The position numbers and the translations under genes were made by a program. A DNA stretch of 15,089 bases from Gammaproteobacteria bacterium (GTDB taxonomy: Bacteria > Pseudomonadota > Gammaproteobacteria > Francisellales > CACEW01), in NCBI GenBank assembly GCA_028282045.1, contig JANQIS010000198.1, forward strand, positions 1 to 15,089, read 5' to 3'. The notes under the pieces were generated by a model. That model was given only the letters and a program-made list of their open reading frames with translations. It was not told the DNA's origin and ran no database searches. This document shows positions 1 to 6,378 of the stretch, in pieces. Within the stretch, counting starts at the first letter, position 1. Each line of letters opens with the position of its first letter.

Positions 1-36
1 TACGTTCTAATAGCTTAATCCATGGATGAAATTAAT

Positions 37-78
37 TTGACGACACCCTCTAAGGAGTGCGGGTGAAATTGTCGTCAA
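37..78. repeat. Inverted repeat (hairpin) in left-edge intergenic region
   Basis: A perfect 9-bp inverted repeat: TTGACGACA at 37-45 and TGTCGTCAA at 70-78, separated by 24 bases. A second, competing 5-bp stem (CACCC at 44-48 with GGGTG at 61-65) lies inside it and shares two bases with the outer arm. No T-run follows on either strand, so it is not a typical intrinsic terminator. It could be an operator, a structured RNA end or a mobile-element relic. Bases 1-196 contain no convincing coding frame on either strand, and I see nothing else in them. Confidence 0.5.
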
Positions 79-196
79 CAACACTTTTGAAACACGACCA
101 TTAAGACAGCTACTACTATGTAAAAGTCAGTTACCCAATGCAAGAGTATTTTTAAAACAGGCTGATTAAATTTGAAGGCCAATAGCCAGGTCAGCG

Positions 197-1444
197 TTAT
201 GTTTGGGTTGTATTATCTGACACATCTAACTGCTCCACCACGGCTGTTGACGGCACTTGAATTTGCGGTTGCACCGGCACATAAGAAGCTTGTTCTGCTG
301 ATGGTACTGCATCACGCTTTGTCATGCGCCATAAACAAATGGCTGCCAATAAGATAGCAACCGTTATTAAAAAGGCAAAGTAACCGCTCATATGCCAGTG
401 CAGATAAACCGGCAACACAATAGGACCAATCACTGAACCCAAACCATAAACCACTGTCAGCACGGTAATTGCTGACACCGCCAATGCTGGTTCAACGTAA
501 TCACCTGTGTGGCTAATGGCCAACGGGTAAATGGTAAAGCAAAACCCGCCGACCAAAAATGACAAAGCCAACACCACCCAAAAGCCATGGTGCCATAGCA
601 AACCCACCAGTGCCAATATGGCTAAAATCATACATACAAGAAACAGTACCTTACGCCGGTCAATCATGTCGGAAAACTTACCCACAGGCAGTTGCAATAA
701 TGCACCACCCAATACAGTGGCGAACATCATCAGCGCAATATCATGACGCGAAAAACCGGATAGTTTCAATACCAGAGGATACATAGTATAAATTACTGCC
801 AGCAGCATGCCCCCCAAAAAGCTTGCCCACATACCTAACGGCACCTTACGTAACAAAACCAAAGGTGATGTTAGCTGCATGTCATCCGGTCGTGGGGCAG
901 AAAACCGTGTCAGCATCACTGGCAGAATAGAGATCACCGCCATCAGACCAATAAAAACAAACTGCATCAAATCATCTGAGAAGTTAATTTTCAGCAATAG
1001 CTGACTACACGCCTGGGTAATATAATAAACAAACAGGTACAAACCCATAACACGCCCTTTAGCGTTATCCTCTGCACCGGCAAGTAACCAGCTTTCTATA
1101 CAGATAAACAAACCGGCTAGCGCATAACCGGCAAAGAAACGCAGCATCGCCCAGGCAAACACCATATGAGTCATGCCTTGCACCAATACTGAGGCAGTCA
1201 TAATGCCGGCGAACACCCCATAGGCGCGAATATGCCCGACCCTGACAATAGTATATTGGGTATGAAATGGCCCCAGCGTCAAACCAATAAAGTAAGCAGC
1301 ACTAACCAAACCAATAGAAAACGCCGACAACTGCATCGATTTTAACTGTAGTGTCGTGATGGTGGTATACAGCCCATTGCCCAGAGTCAGAATCAACATA
1401 CTCAGTATCGGGTTGAAAAATTGGAGCAATTGTTTACGTTGCAT
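197..1444 (-). CDS. MFS transporter, YcaD-like
   Basis: A polytopic inner-membrane permease of the major facilitator superfamily, 415 residues from the chosen ATG, with about 12 hydrophobic segments. Alignment from memory with E. coli YcaD shows shared features: an early helix ending in a YFIGLTLGP-like loop, a central ESW-L-GR-YLFVYY-Q stretch, and GKFSD--DRR in the loop after helix 8, the MFS signature in the second half. The cytoplasmic tail is Pro/Gln/Thr-rich. The frame is open back to an upstream ATG at 1525, but that start would overlap divergent trmH and lie upstream of the best promoter. The ATG at 1444, just before a basic MQRKQ segment, is therefore preferred. No clear Shine-Dalgarno sequence precedes it. 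Substrate cannot be told; the family includes drug and metabolite exporters. Confidence 0.88.
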   Translation of the reverse strand: MQRKQLLQFFNPILSMLILTLGNGLYTTITTLQLKSMQLSAFSIGLVSAAYFIGLTLGPFHTQYTIVRVGHIRAYGVFAGIMTASVLVQGMTHMVFAWAMLRFFAGYALAGLFICIESWLLAGAEDNAKGRVMGLYLFVYYITQACSQLLLKINFSDDLMQFVFIGLMAVISILPVMLTRFSAPRPDDMQLTSPLVLLRKVPLGMWASFLGGMLLAVIYTMYPLVLKLSGFSRHDIALMMFATVLGGALLQLPVGKFSDMIDRRKVLFLVCMILAILALVGLLWHHGFWVVLALSFLVGGFCFTIYPLAISHTGDYVEPALAVSAITVLTVVYGLGSVIGPIVLPVYLHWHMSGYFAFLITVAILLAAICLWRMTKRDAVPSAEQASYVPVQPQIQVPSTAVVEQLDVSDNTTQT

Positions 1445-1457
1445 AGTTAGCTGGTCT

Positions 1458-1486
1458 CTGACACTAAGATCATATGGTGGTACTAT
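1458..1486 (+). promoter_or_regulatory. Predicted sigma70-type promoter of trmH
   Basis: On the plus strand, CTGACA (1458-1463; 5 of 6 consensus) is followed after exactly 17 bases by TACTAT (1481-1486). The predicted start of transcription near 1493 gives a leader of about 24 bases to the trmH ATG. Its -10 box lies on top of the -10 box of the opposing MFS promoter. Confidence 0.55.
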
Positions 1487-1511
1487 AAAGCCCAACTTTG
1501 TTGATTGTAAA
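1482..1511 (-). promoter_or_regulatory. Predicted sigma70-type promoter of the MFS gene
   Basis: On the minus strand, TTTACA (1506-1511) is followed after 18 bases by TATAGT (1482-1487). Both hexamers match consensus at 5 of 6 positions. Transcription would begin near 1475, about 30 bases before the ATG at 1444. This supports that start over the ATG at 1525. Confidence 0.55.
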
Positions 1512-1516
1512 CCATC

Positions 1517-2167
1517 ATGACTCAAGCTCGCTTAAATCGCGTCGATCGCGTATTAGCAAAACGCCAACCTGATGTCGCCGTTTTATTAGACCAGGTCCAC
1601 AAAGCCCATAACCTCTCAGCGATCATCAGAAGCTGTGATGCCGTTGGTGTCCCCCAGATACATGCGGTGGAGAGCCATGAGGCATTAAAATTATTTCGCG
1701 GCACCAGTATGGGTAGTGACCAGTGGGTTGATCTTACGATCCACGATGACTTTGACCAAGCCTTTGACGCCATCAAAACTCAAGGCATGACCGTCTATGC
1801 TGCCCATTTATCCGACCAGGCAATTGATTTTCGCCAAGCAGATTTCACCCAACCGTGCGCTATTTTAATGGGCGCAGAAAAGTGGGGGGTGAGCGAGCAT
1901 GCTGCCCAACGCGCTGATCAGCATATCATTATTGCCATGATGGGTATGGTCGAATCGCTTAACGTCTCGGTGGCCACTGCGGTAATCTTATATGAGTTAC
2001 AACGCCAACGTGATCAGGCCGGTTTGTATGATCAGTGTCATCTTGATGCCAGGACATTACGTCAAACTCGTTTTGAGTGGATGCAGCCTAAAGTGGCTAG
2101 GTATTACCACAACAAAGGCCAACCTTATCCTGAGTTGGATGAAGATGGTGATATCGTTAAGCCCTGA
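1517..2167 (+). CDS. trmH: tRNA (guanosine-18-2'-O)-methyltransferase TrmH
   Basis: SPOUT-family SAM-dependent enzyme that methylates the ribose of G18 in the tRNA D-loop. It has 216 residues against 229 in E. coli, the shortfall being at the C-terminus. All three SpoU motifs are present: motif 1 around residues 25-45 (QVHKAHN, N32 and catalytic R38 in IIRSCDAVGV), motif 2 at about 115-125 (ILMGAEKWG), and the knotted SAM-binding motif 3 at about 141-160 (MMGMVESLNVSVA). The start MTQARLNRVDRVLAKRQPD aligns with the E. coli N-terminus. No Shine-Dalgarno sequence is visible. In E. coli trmH sits directly before recG; here recG is also in the window but about 8 kb away. Confidence 0.95.
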   Translation: MTQARLNRVDRVLAKRQPDVAVLLDQVHKAHNLSAIIRSCDAVGVPQIHAVESHEALKLFRGTSMGSDQWVDLTIHDDFDQAFDAIKTQGMTVYAAHLSDQAIDFRQADFTQPCAILMGAEKWGVSEHAAQRADQHIIIAMMGMVESLNVSVATAVILYELQRQRDQAGLYDQCHLDARTLRQTRFEWMQPKVARYYHNKGQPYPELDEDGDIVKP

Positions 2168-2191
2168 TCAAGTAATACTGAATTAGCGCTA

Positions 2192-2965
2192 TTAAGACCT
2201 GATACGAATACCCCGTCGCAACATCTCATGACACAGGATAAAGATGCCTACCGTTAGCAGACAAATGACCACCATCGACCAGCCGTAACTATCACCGCCA
2301 ATCCCAATCATAGTATAACGAAAGGCTTCAATAATATAATGGACCGGGTTAACCATTGAGATCATGCGCCAAAACGGCGGCAGGCTGTGGATACTGTAAA
2401 ATACGCCGCCCAGGTAGATCAGAGGTGTCAGCAGGAACGTGGTAACAATGGATAAATCATCAAACTTACGTGCGAACATACCATTAATAAAACCCAACAA
2501 GGAAAATAGCACCGAGCAAATGGCAATCGTCACCAACATCAGCACCGGGTGCTGCACATGAATGCCTGAGAGCACCGCACCAATAACACTAACGATCAGA
2601 CCATTGACCAAACCACGCACCACACCGCCAGATAAATAACCCGTCAAAATCAGCCAGCTAGGCATCGGAGAGACCAACAATTCTTCGATAGAGCGATTAA
2701 AGCGCGCACCAAAGAACGAACTCACCACATTAGCATAAGCATTGGTAATCACTGGCATCATGATCAACCCCGGGGTGATGTAAACCATATAACTCACACC
2801 ATCCATCATGCCAACACGTGAACCAACCACCCGTCCAAAAATCAAAAAATAGAGCGTAATCGTAATGGCTGAAGGCAACAGCGTTTGCACCCAAATACGA
2901 AATACACGGCGCACTTCTTTATATGCCAAGCCACTAAAAGCAATCCATAAAGCCCGGGAATTCAT
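2192..2965 (-). CDS. yadH: ABC-2 type transporter permease YadH
   Basis: Integral membrane half of an ABC exporter, 257 residues (E. coli YadH 256), with about six hydrophobic helices. It matches YadH along its length: a KE--R--RIWVQTLLPS N-terminal helix, LYFLIFGRVVGSR, PGLIMMPVITNAYANV, SSFFGARF-R-IEELLVSP (the conserved cytoplasmic loop of NodJ/YadH permeases), and LLTPLIYLGGVFYS. The ATG overlaps the yadG stop codon (ATGA), and GGAGG-like sequence lies just upstream inside yadG, so the two are translationally coupled. The transported substrate of YadGH is not established. Its 3' end faces trmH with a 24-bp gap and no obvious terminator. Confidence 0.93.
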   Translation of the reverse strand: MNSRALWIAFSGLAYKEVRRVFRIWVQTLLPSAITITLYFLIFGRVVGSRVGMMDGVSYMVYITPGLIMMPVITNAYANVVSSFFGARFNRSIEELLVSPMPSWLILTGYLSGGVVRGLVNGLIVSVIGAVLSGIHVQHPVLMLVTIAICSVLFSLLGFINGMFARKFDDLSIVTTFLLTPLIYLGGVFYSIHSLPPFWRMISMVNPVHYIIEAFRYTMIGIGGDSYGWSMVVICLLTVGIFILCHEMLRRGIRIRS

Positions 2966-3897
2966 ACCACCTCCGAAGCATTTTTCTTGTTAACCAACCG
3001 CATAAACAATTGCTCAAGACGGTTGGCTTTGTTACGCATCGAGGTAACCGGAATATCACAACGGTTAAGCGCTGCAAAAATTTCGTTCAGCACCTGGCCA
3101 CGTTTAACTTCAATTTCCAAGGTATGATCATCAATCATTGAGTAGGAAAACCCTTGAATTTTCGGATCACATCGCATGGGTTTTTCAAGATAAAAGATCA
3201 ACACTTCCTGCTCTAACTGGGATAGTAAGTCACGCATAGTCGCTTCCAGCACAATCTTACCATGATCGATGATCGCCACACGATTACAAAGGCTTTCAGC
3301 CTCCTCCAAGTAATGCGTTGTCAACACTACCGTCAGCCCCTTTTTATTACGCTCAACCAAAAAGCGCCACATTGATTGGCGGATTTCTACATCCACACCC
3401 GCGGTAGGCTCATCGAGGATCAGAATTTGCGGGTCATGCACCAGCGCACGGGCAATCATCAAACGACGCTTCATTCCACCTGAGAGATTGCCAGCGATGG
3501 TGTTACGCTTGTCCCACAACTCTAATTGCTTGAGTAACTGTATGGTACGTTGCTGTGCAACTGGTTTTGACACACCATAAAATGCGGCTTGGTTCATCAA
3601 AATCTGCCAGCAGGTTTCAAAAATATTAATATTATATTCTTGTGGTACCACACCGAGCTTAGCTTTGGCCAGTGAAGGATGACGCGCTAAATCAATACCA
3701 TCAATGAGAACCTCGCCGGCAGAACGATTCACCAGCGAGGTAAGTATACCAATAGTGGTAGATTTACCTGCGCCATTGGGGCCAAGCAAAGCATAGAAAT
3801 CACCTTTATTCACAGTAAGATCAACATTCTTGAGCGCTTCAAAACCGTTATGGTAACGCTTGCTCAAGCCTGTAATACTAATCGCCGGCTGGGACAT
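2962..3897 (-). CDS. yadG: ABC transporter ATP-binding protein YadG
   Basis: Cytoplasmic ATPase partner of YadH, 311 residues (E. coli YadG 308). Motifs in order: Walker A GPNGAGKST at 39-47, Q-loop VPQEYN at 84-89, signature LSGGMKRRL at 138-146, Walker B ILILDEP at 158-164, D-loop AGVD, switch His195 in TTH. The C-terminal third ends with SMRNKANRLEQLFMRLVN, as in E. coli. An in-frame TTG precedes the ATG by one codon; the ATG at 3897 is chosen because AGGAG (3907-3911) sits 9 bases upstream. The gene starts inside fmt with a 20-bp overlap and ends overlapping yadH, so expression is probably tied to the def-fmt transcript. Confidence 0.94.
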   Translation of the reverse strand: MSQPAISITGLSKRYHNGFEALKNVDLTVNKGDFYALLGPNGAGKSTTIGILTSLVNRSAGEVLIDGIDLARHPSLAKAKLGVVPQEYNINIFETCWQILMNQAAFYGVSKPVAQQRTIQLLKQLELWDKRNTIAGNLSGGMKRRLMIARALVHDPQILILDEPTAGVDVEIRQSMWRFLVERNKKGLTVVLTTHYLEEAESLCNRVAIIDHGKIVLEATMRDLLSQLEQEVLIFYLEKPMRCDPKIQGFSYSMIDDHTLEIEVKRGQVLNEIFAALNRCDIPVTSMRNKANRLEQLFMRLVNKKNASEVV

Positions 3898-4828
3898 CAA
3901 ATTGTACTCCTATAACGAAAGGATGGCCATGTTGATTGACGATATCACGCGCCGTCAAGACCTTTTTCCCTGGCAACTGACAATGCGTTAGGCGCAATAT
4001 ACCATCCCCACATGCAACATCAATGCCATCAGCTTGCACAGCCACAATAACACCTGGAGCATACTCATGTGATTCAGGCAGGGCTTGTGCCTGCCAAATA
4101 CGTACCGTTTGTCGGTTAATTTGCGAAACACTCACCGGCCACGGGTTGTAGGCACGCACCTGGCGCGCCAATACCACAGCATCGCAACGCCAATCCAATA
4201 CAGCCTGTGCCTTGCTAAGCTTATGGGCATAAGTCACGCCGTATTCAGGCTGTGCCATTGGCTTTAACGTACCCTGGGCCAACCGCTGCAAAGTTTGCAG
4301 CAATGCTTGTGCACCCAGGTCAGCTAAACGCTCATGTAACGATCCACCGGTATCTTCCGGCATGATGTCACAAGCAACTTGTAATAAAATCGGCCCGGTA
4401 TCAAGGCCAGCATCCATCTGCATAATACTGACGCCCGTTTGTTGATCCCCTGCTTCAATGGCGCGCTGGATTGGTGCAGCACCACGCCAGCGCGGCAACA
4501 AGGAAACATGCACATTCCAACACCCCAACCGCGGAATATCCAATACGGCTTGTGGCAACAGCACACCATAAGCGACCACGACCATTAAGTCACATTGATA
4601 ATGCGCCAATCTAGCTTGAGCCTGTGCTTCTTTCAGGCTGGATGGTAGCTCAATTGGAATACCTTGATCCAGTGCAACCATTTTCACTGGGCTGGCCTTA
4701 AGCTGACGAGCGCGCCCTGCAGGACGATCAGGTTGCGTGTAAACGGCCACTACCTCATGTTCAGTTTGCAGCAATGCCCGCAGCACAGTGGCAGCAATAT
4801 CAGGTGTGCCGGCAAAAACAATGCGCAT
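3878..4828 (-). CDS. fmt: Methionyl-tRNA formyltransferase
   Basis: Formylates Met on initiator tRNA using 10-formyl-tetrahydrofolate. 316 residues, the normal length. The N-terminal Rossmann-type catalytic domain starts MRIVFAGTPD. The catalytic triad is visible as N105 and H107 (NVHVSLLPRWRGAAPIQRAI) and D143 (MDAGLDTG), matching E. coli N106, H108 and D144. The residue after H107 is Val where E. coli has Gly, a mild change. The C-terminal domain carries YAHKLSKAQAVLDW and YNPWPV. It begins 3 bases after the def stop, the classic def-fmt pair, and its last 20 bases overlap yadG. No separate promoter is apparent. Confidence 0.96.
   Translation of the reverse strand: MRIVFAGTPDIAATVLRALLQTEHEVVAVYTQPDRPAGRARQLKASPVKMVALDQGIPIELPSSLKEAQAQARLAHYQCDLMVVVAYGVLLPQAVLDIPRLGCWNVHVSLLPRWRGAAPIQRAIEAGDQQTGVSIMQMDAGLDTGPILLQVACDIMPEDTGGSLHERLADLGAQALLQTLQRLAQGTLKPMAQPEYGVTYAHKLSKAQAVLDWRCDAVVLARQVRAYNPWPVSVSQINRQTVRIWQAQALPESHEYAPGVIVAVQADGIDVACGDGILRLTHCQLPGKKVLTARDIVNQHGHPFVIGVQFDVPAGD
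3907..3911 (-). promoter_or_regulatory. Shine-Dalgarno site of yadG
   Basis: AGGAG on the minus strand lies 9 bases before the ATG at 3897 and within the coding end of fmt. It decides for the ATG over the TTG one codon earlier. Confidence 0.6.
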
Positions 4829-4831
4829 CAG

Positions 4832-5338
4832 CTACATCTTACGGCGTTTGCATAACTTCTCAAATTTAGCTTCCAGCATCTTGCGTTTAAGCGGTTTAAA
4901 ATGATCTAAGAAGGTTACGCCATCGAGATGGTCAATTTCATGCAACAAGCAGCGCGCCCAGTAATCTTCGCGTGTAAAGGTAAACTGCTTACCCTCTCGA
5001 TCTAAAGCCTCAACAGTCACTTTTTGAGCGCGTACCAAGTCCAGATAAAGACCCGGGAAAGACAGACAGCCTTCCTGGTAGCTAATCTCACCGGACTGTT
5101 CGATAATTTGCGGGTTCACAAACACCATCGGCGCCGATTTATCCTCCGTCATATCCATAATAAACAAGCGTTTTGACACACCAATCTGATTTGCTGCCAG
5201 ACCAACCCCACCGGCATAATACATCGTCTCAAACATATCATCGATTAATTGATGCAAAGCAGCATCAACATCAGCAACCGGCTCGGTTGGCGTCTTGAGA
5301 ATCGGATCCGGGTATTCAACAATTTTTAACAAGCTCAT
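4832..5338 (-). CDS. def: Peptide deformylase
   Basis: Metal-dependent hydrolase that removes the N-formyl group from nascent proteins, the reverse partner of Fmt. 168 residues. All three PDF motifs are intact: motif 1 GVGLAANQ at 44-51 (Q51), motif 2 EGCLS at 89-93 with metal ligand C91, motif 3 HEIDH at 133-137 with metal ligands H133 and H137 and catalytic E134. The tail is strongly basic (KLCKRRKM). An in-frame TTG two codons upstream is open too, but the ATG at 5338 (MSLLKIVEYPDP) aligns with other deformylases. No good ribosome-binding site is seen. It lies 32 bp after the YqfO-like gene, so it may share that gene's promoter. Confidence 0.96.
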   Translation of the reverse strand: MSLLKIVEYPDPILKTPTEPVADVDAALHQLIDDMFETMYYAGGVGLAANQIGVSKRLFIMDMTEDKSAPMVFVNPQIIEQSGEISYQEGCLSFPGLYLDLVRAQKVTVEALDREGKQFTFTREDYWARCLLHEIDHLDGVTFLDHFKPLKRKMLEAKFEKLCKRRKM

Positions 5339-5370
5339 GATCAATACTGTATTACAACATCGTGCCGCTA

Positions 5371-5697
5371 TTATTCTAGCACAGGGGTAGCTAAAGCTGT
5401 AACAAAGTAAGCCGGTTCTTCATAAGGGTGCGATGCTACCAAGGCAGACAGTGCTGCTTTTAGACAGTTTTCTTTACAAATCATTTCCACCCGATATTCT
5501 TGTGCTCTCTCACATTCAAGTACAGTACCTTTGTGTGGTTGCGCGCCATCAAGTGGCCGATATTGCCCCTCGCCTAAAACTTGCCAACAGCACTGGTCAT
5601 AATTTTTGTATCGCCCAGCTCCCACAGTGAACAAAGCCATTTTTACCTGCTCAAGATGACTCACCGGAACATAAAAATTTATCTGATAAATTTGCAT
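5371..5697 (-). CDS. YqfO-family (NIF3 insert-domain-like) protein
   Basis: A 108-residue stand-alone version of the small domain inserted in NIF3/YqfO proteins, of the PII/CutA-like fold. Recognisable features: an N-terminal strand (IYQINFYVPVSHLEQVK), AGRY--YDQCCWQ--G-GQYRPL around residues 28-50, and the family hallmark HPYEEPAY at 90-97. The molecular function of this family is not settled; metal or nucleotide binding has been suggested. The frame is open to an upstream ATG at 5760, but a textbook AGGAGG 5 bases before the ATG at 5697 fixes the start there. It is the first gene of the minus-strand run leading into def-fmt-yadGH. Confidence 0.85.
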   Translation of the reverse strand: MQIYQINFYVPVSHLEQVKMALFTVGAGRYKNYDQCCWQVLGEGQYRPLDGAQPHKGTVLECERAQEYRVEMICKENCLKAALSALVASHPYEEPAYFVTALATPVLE

Positions 5698-5702
5698 CTT
5701 AA

Positions 5703-5708
5703 CCTCCT
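5703..5708 (-). promoter_or_regulatory. Strong Shine-Dalgarno site of the YqfO-like gene
   Basis: AGGAGG on the minus strand, followed by TTAAG and the ATG at 5697. This is the strongest ribosome-binding site in the window and rejects the longer start at 5760. Confidence 0.8.
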
Positions 5709-5743
5709 TTAAAACCGCCCTCGCCTTAAGAGTAAAGTGTAAA

Positions 5744-5787
5744 ATTATAATGCATATCATATTTTTTCATATTTTTTACATTATTTT
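5744..5787 (-). promoter_or_regulatory. Predicted promoter with phased A-tracts, YqfO-like gene/operon
   Basis: On the minus strand a perfect TATAAT (5744-5749) lies about 40 bases before the AGGAGG site. No good -35 box is found at 16-18 bases spacing. Upstream there are three A-tracts on the minus strand (plus-strand T-runs at 5762-5767, 5772-5777 and 5784-5787) spaced 10-11 bp apart. Such phasing is typical of bent DNA or an UP element and could compensate for the weak -35. Confidence 0.45.
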
Positions 5788-5959
5788 ACAATCATTCTTA
5801 AAACTGAGCTACTACCCTGGTATAACAACATCTCTATCAGACCATAGCAAAAAACACCCGAAAAGAGTATCAACAAACGCTAAGAAACACTCATCATCTT
5901 TAATAGCAAATCTTGTTGCACTCACAGCGGCATTAGGCTAGGATTAAGATACGCAGACG

Positions 5960-5998
5960 AGCTGTTGAGAATAGATAATCCTTTTAAAGTCAACAGCT
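5960..5998 (+). repeat. Leader hairpin before the 76-aa gene
   Basis: A perfect 9-bp inverted repeat, AGCTGTTGA (5960-5968) and TCAACAGCT (5990-5998), with a 21-base loop containing a short CTTTTAAAG palindrome. It ends 11 bases before the AGGAG of the 76-aa gene and would lie close to the 5' end of the mRNA if the weak promoter ending at 5944 is used. There is no T-run, so control of translation or mRNA stability is more likely than termination. Confidence 0.5.
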
Positions 5999-6023
5999 TA
6001 ACCAGCAACAGGAGTGTAAAGGT

Positions 6024-6254
6024 ATGAGTATTAAATCCGTCGCATTGGCGCTAAACGAGTTCGACAAAACTGTCAAAAGCATCCGTGACGCACAACTCAA
6101 AGCAGCACTTGAACGTCACATTAATCACATGACACAGCTACTGATGAACGAGCGCATTTTGAGCAACCAGGCGCGCAATTTTCGCCTTGAAGCTCCAAGT
6201 CAAATTCCTATTAAAATAAGCAGTTATCTTAGCCCAAAGCACACCGGCAGCTAG
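6024..6254 (+). CDS. Small hypothetical protein, 76 aa
   Basis: Not recognised. The N-terminal 55 residues look like amphipathic helix (SIKSVALALNEFDKTVKSI, then KAALERHINHMTQLLMNERIL) with mixed charges and no membrane segment. The tail is proline-bearing and ends at KHTGS. The start is supported by AGGAG at 6010-6014, 9 bases before the ATG, and the gene has a structured leader. It stands alone, divergent from the YqfO-like gene and 124 bp before sdaA, which has its own promoter. Codon content looks like the neighbours. A small helical regulatory or partner protein is possible, but nothing in the context names a role. Confidence 0.6.
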   Translation: MSIKSVALALNEFDKTVKSIRDAQLKAALERHINHMTQLLMNERILSNQARNFRLEAPSQIPIKISSYLSPKHTGS

Positions 6255-6313
6255 GGGCTGATTAGGTCATTTCGACCTGTTGTAAAATAATATCAAACCG
6301 GCTTTATCATCCA

Positions 6314-6342
6314 TTGACAAATTTTACCTTTGCTCATCTAAT
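6314..6342 (+). promoter_or_regulatory. Near-consensus sigma70 promoter of sdaA
   Basis: TTGACA (6314-6319, perfect -35), a 17-base spacer, then TCTAAT (6337-6342, 5 of 6). Expected transcript start is near 6349, about 30 bases before the sdaA ATG. This is the best-formed -35 element in the window. Confidence 0.7.
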
Positions 6343-6378
6343 GTAACGTATGTTCAGGTTTACTATAAGCAGCATTGA

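Larger units (their letters stand above)
5698..6023. other. 326-bp non-coding interval
   Basis: It holds the promoter and leader of the YqfO-like gene on the minus strand, a very AT-rich segment with a tandem 10-bp repeat (CATATTTTTT at 5758-5767 and 5768-5777), and then the leader of the 76-aa gene on the plus strand with a 9-bp inverted repeat. A 63-codon plus-strand frame (5750-5941) starts inside the AT-rich promoter with no ribosome-binding site and is not accepted as a gene. A weak plus-strand promoter (TTGCAC, 17 bases, TAGGAT at 5939-5944) could drive the 76-aa gene. Confidence 0.5.

Noticed and set aside
172..357. A plus-strand 61-codon frame over the end of the MFS gene
   Set aside because: It is antisense to a well-supported transporter and shows no family resemblance.
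5750..5941. A 63-codon plus-strand frame with a hydrophobic N-terminus
   Set aside because: It starts inside an AT-rich promoter segment, has no ribosome-binding site, and its composition looks random.
6264..6284. A short AGGTC/GACCT inverted repeat after the 76-aa gene as a terminator
   Set aside because: The stem is only 5 bp and no T-run follows.
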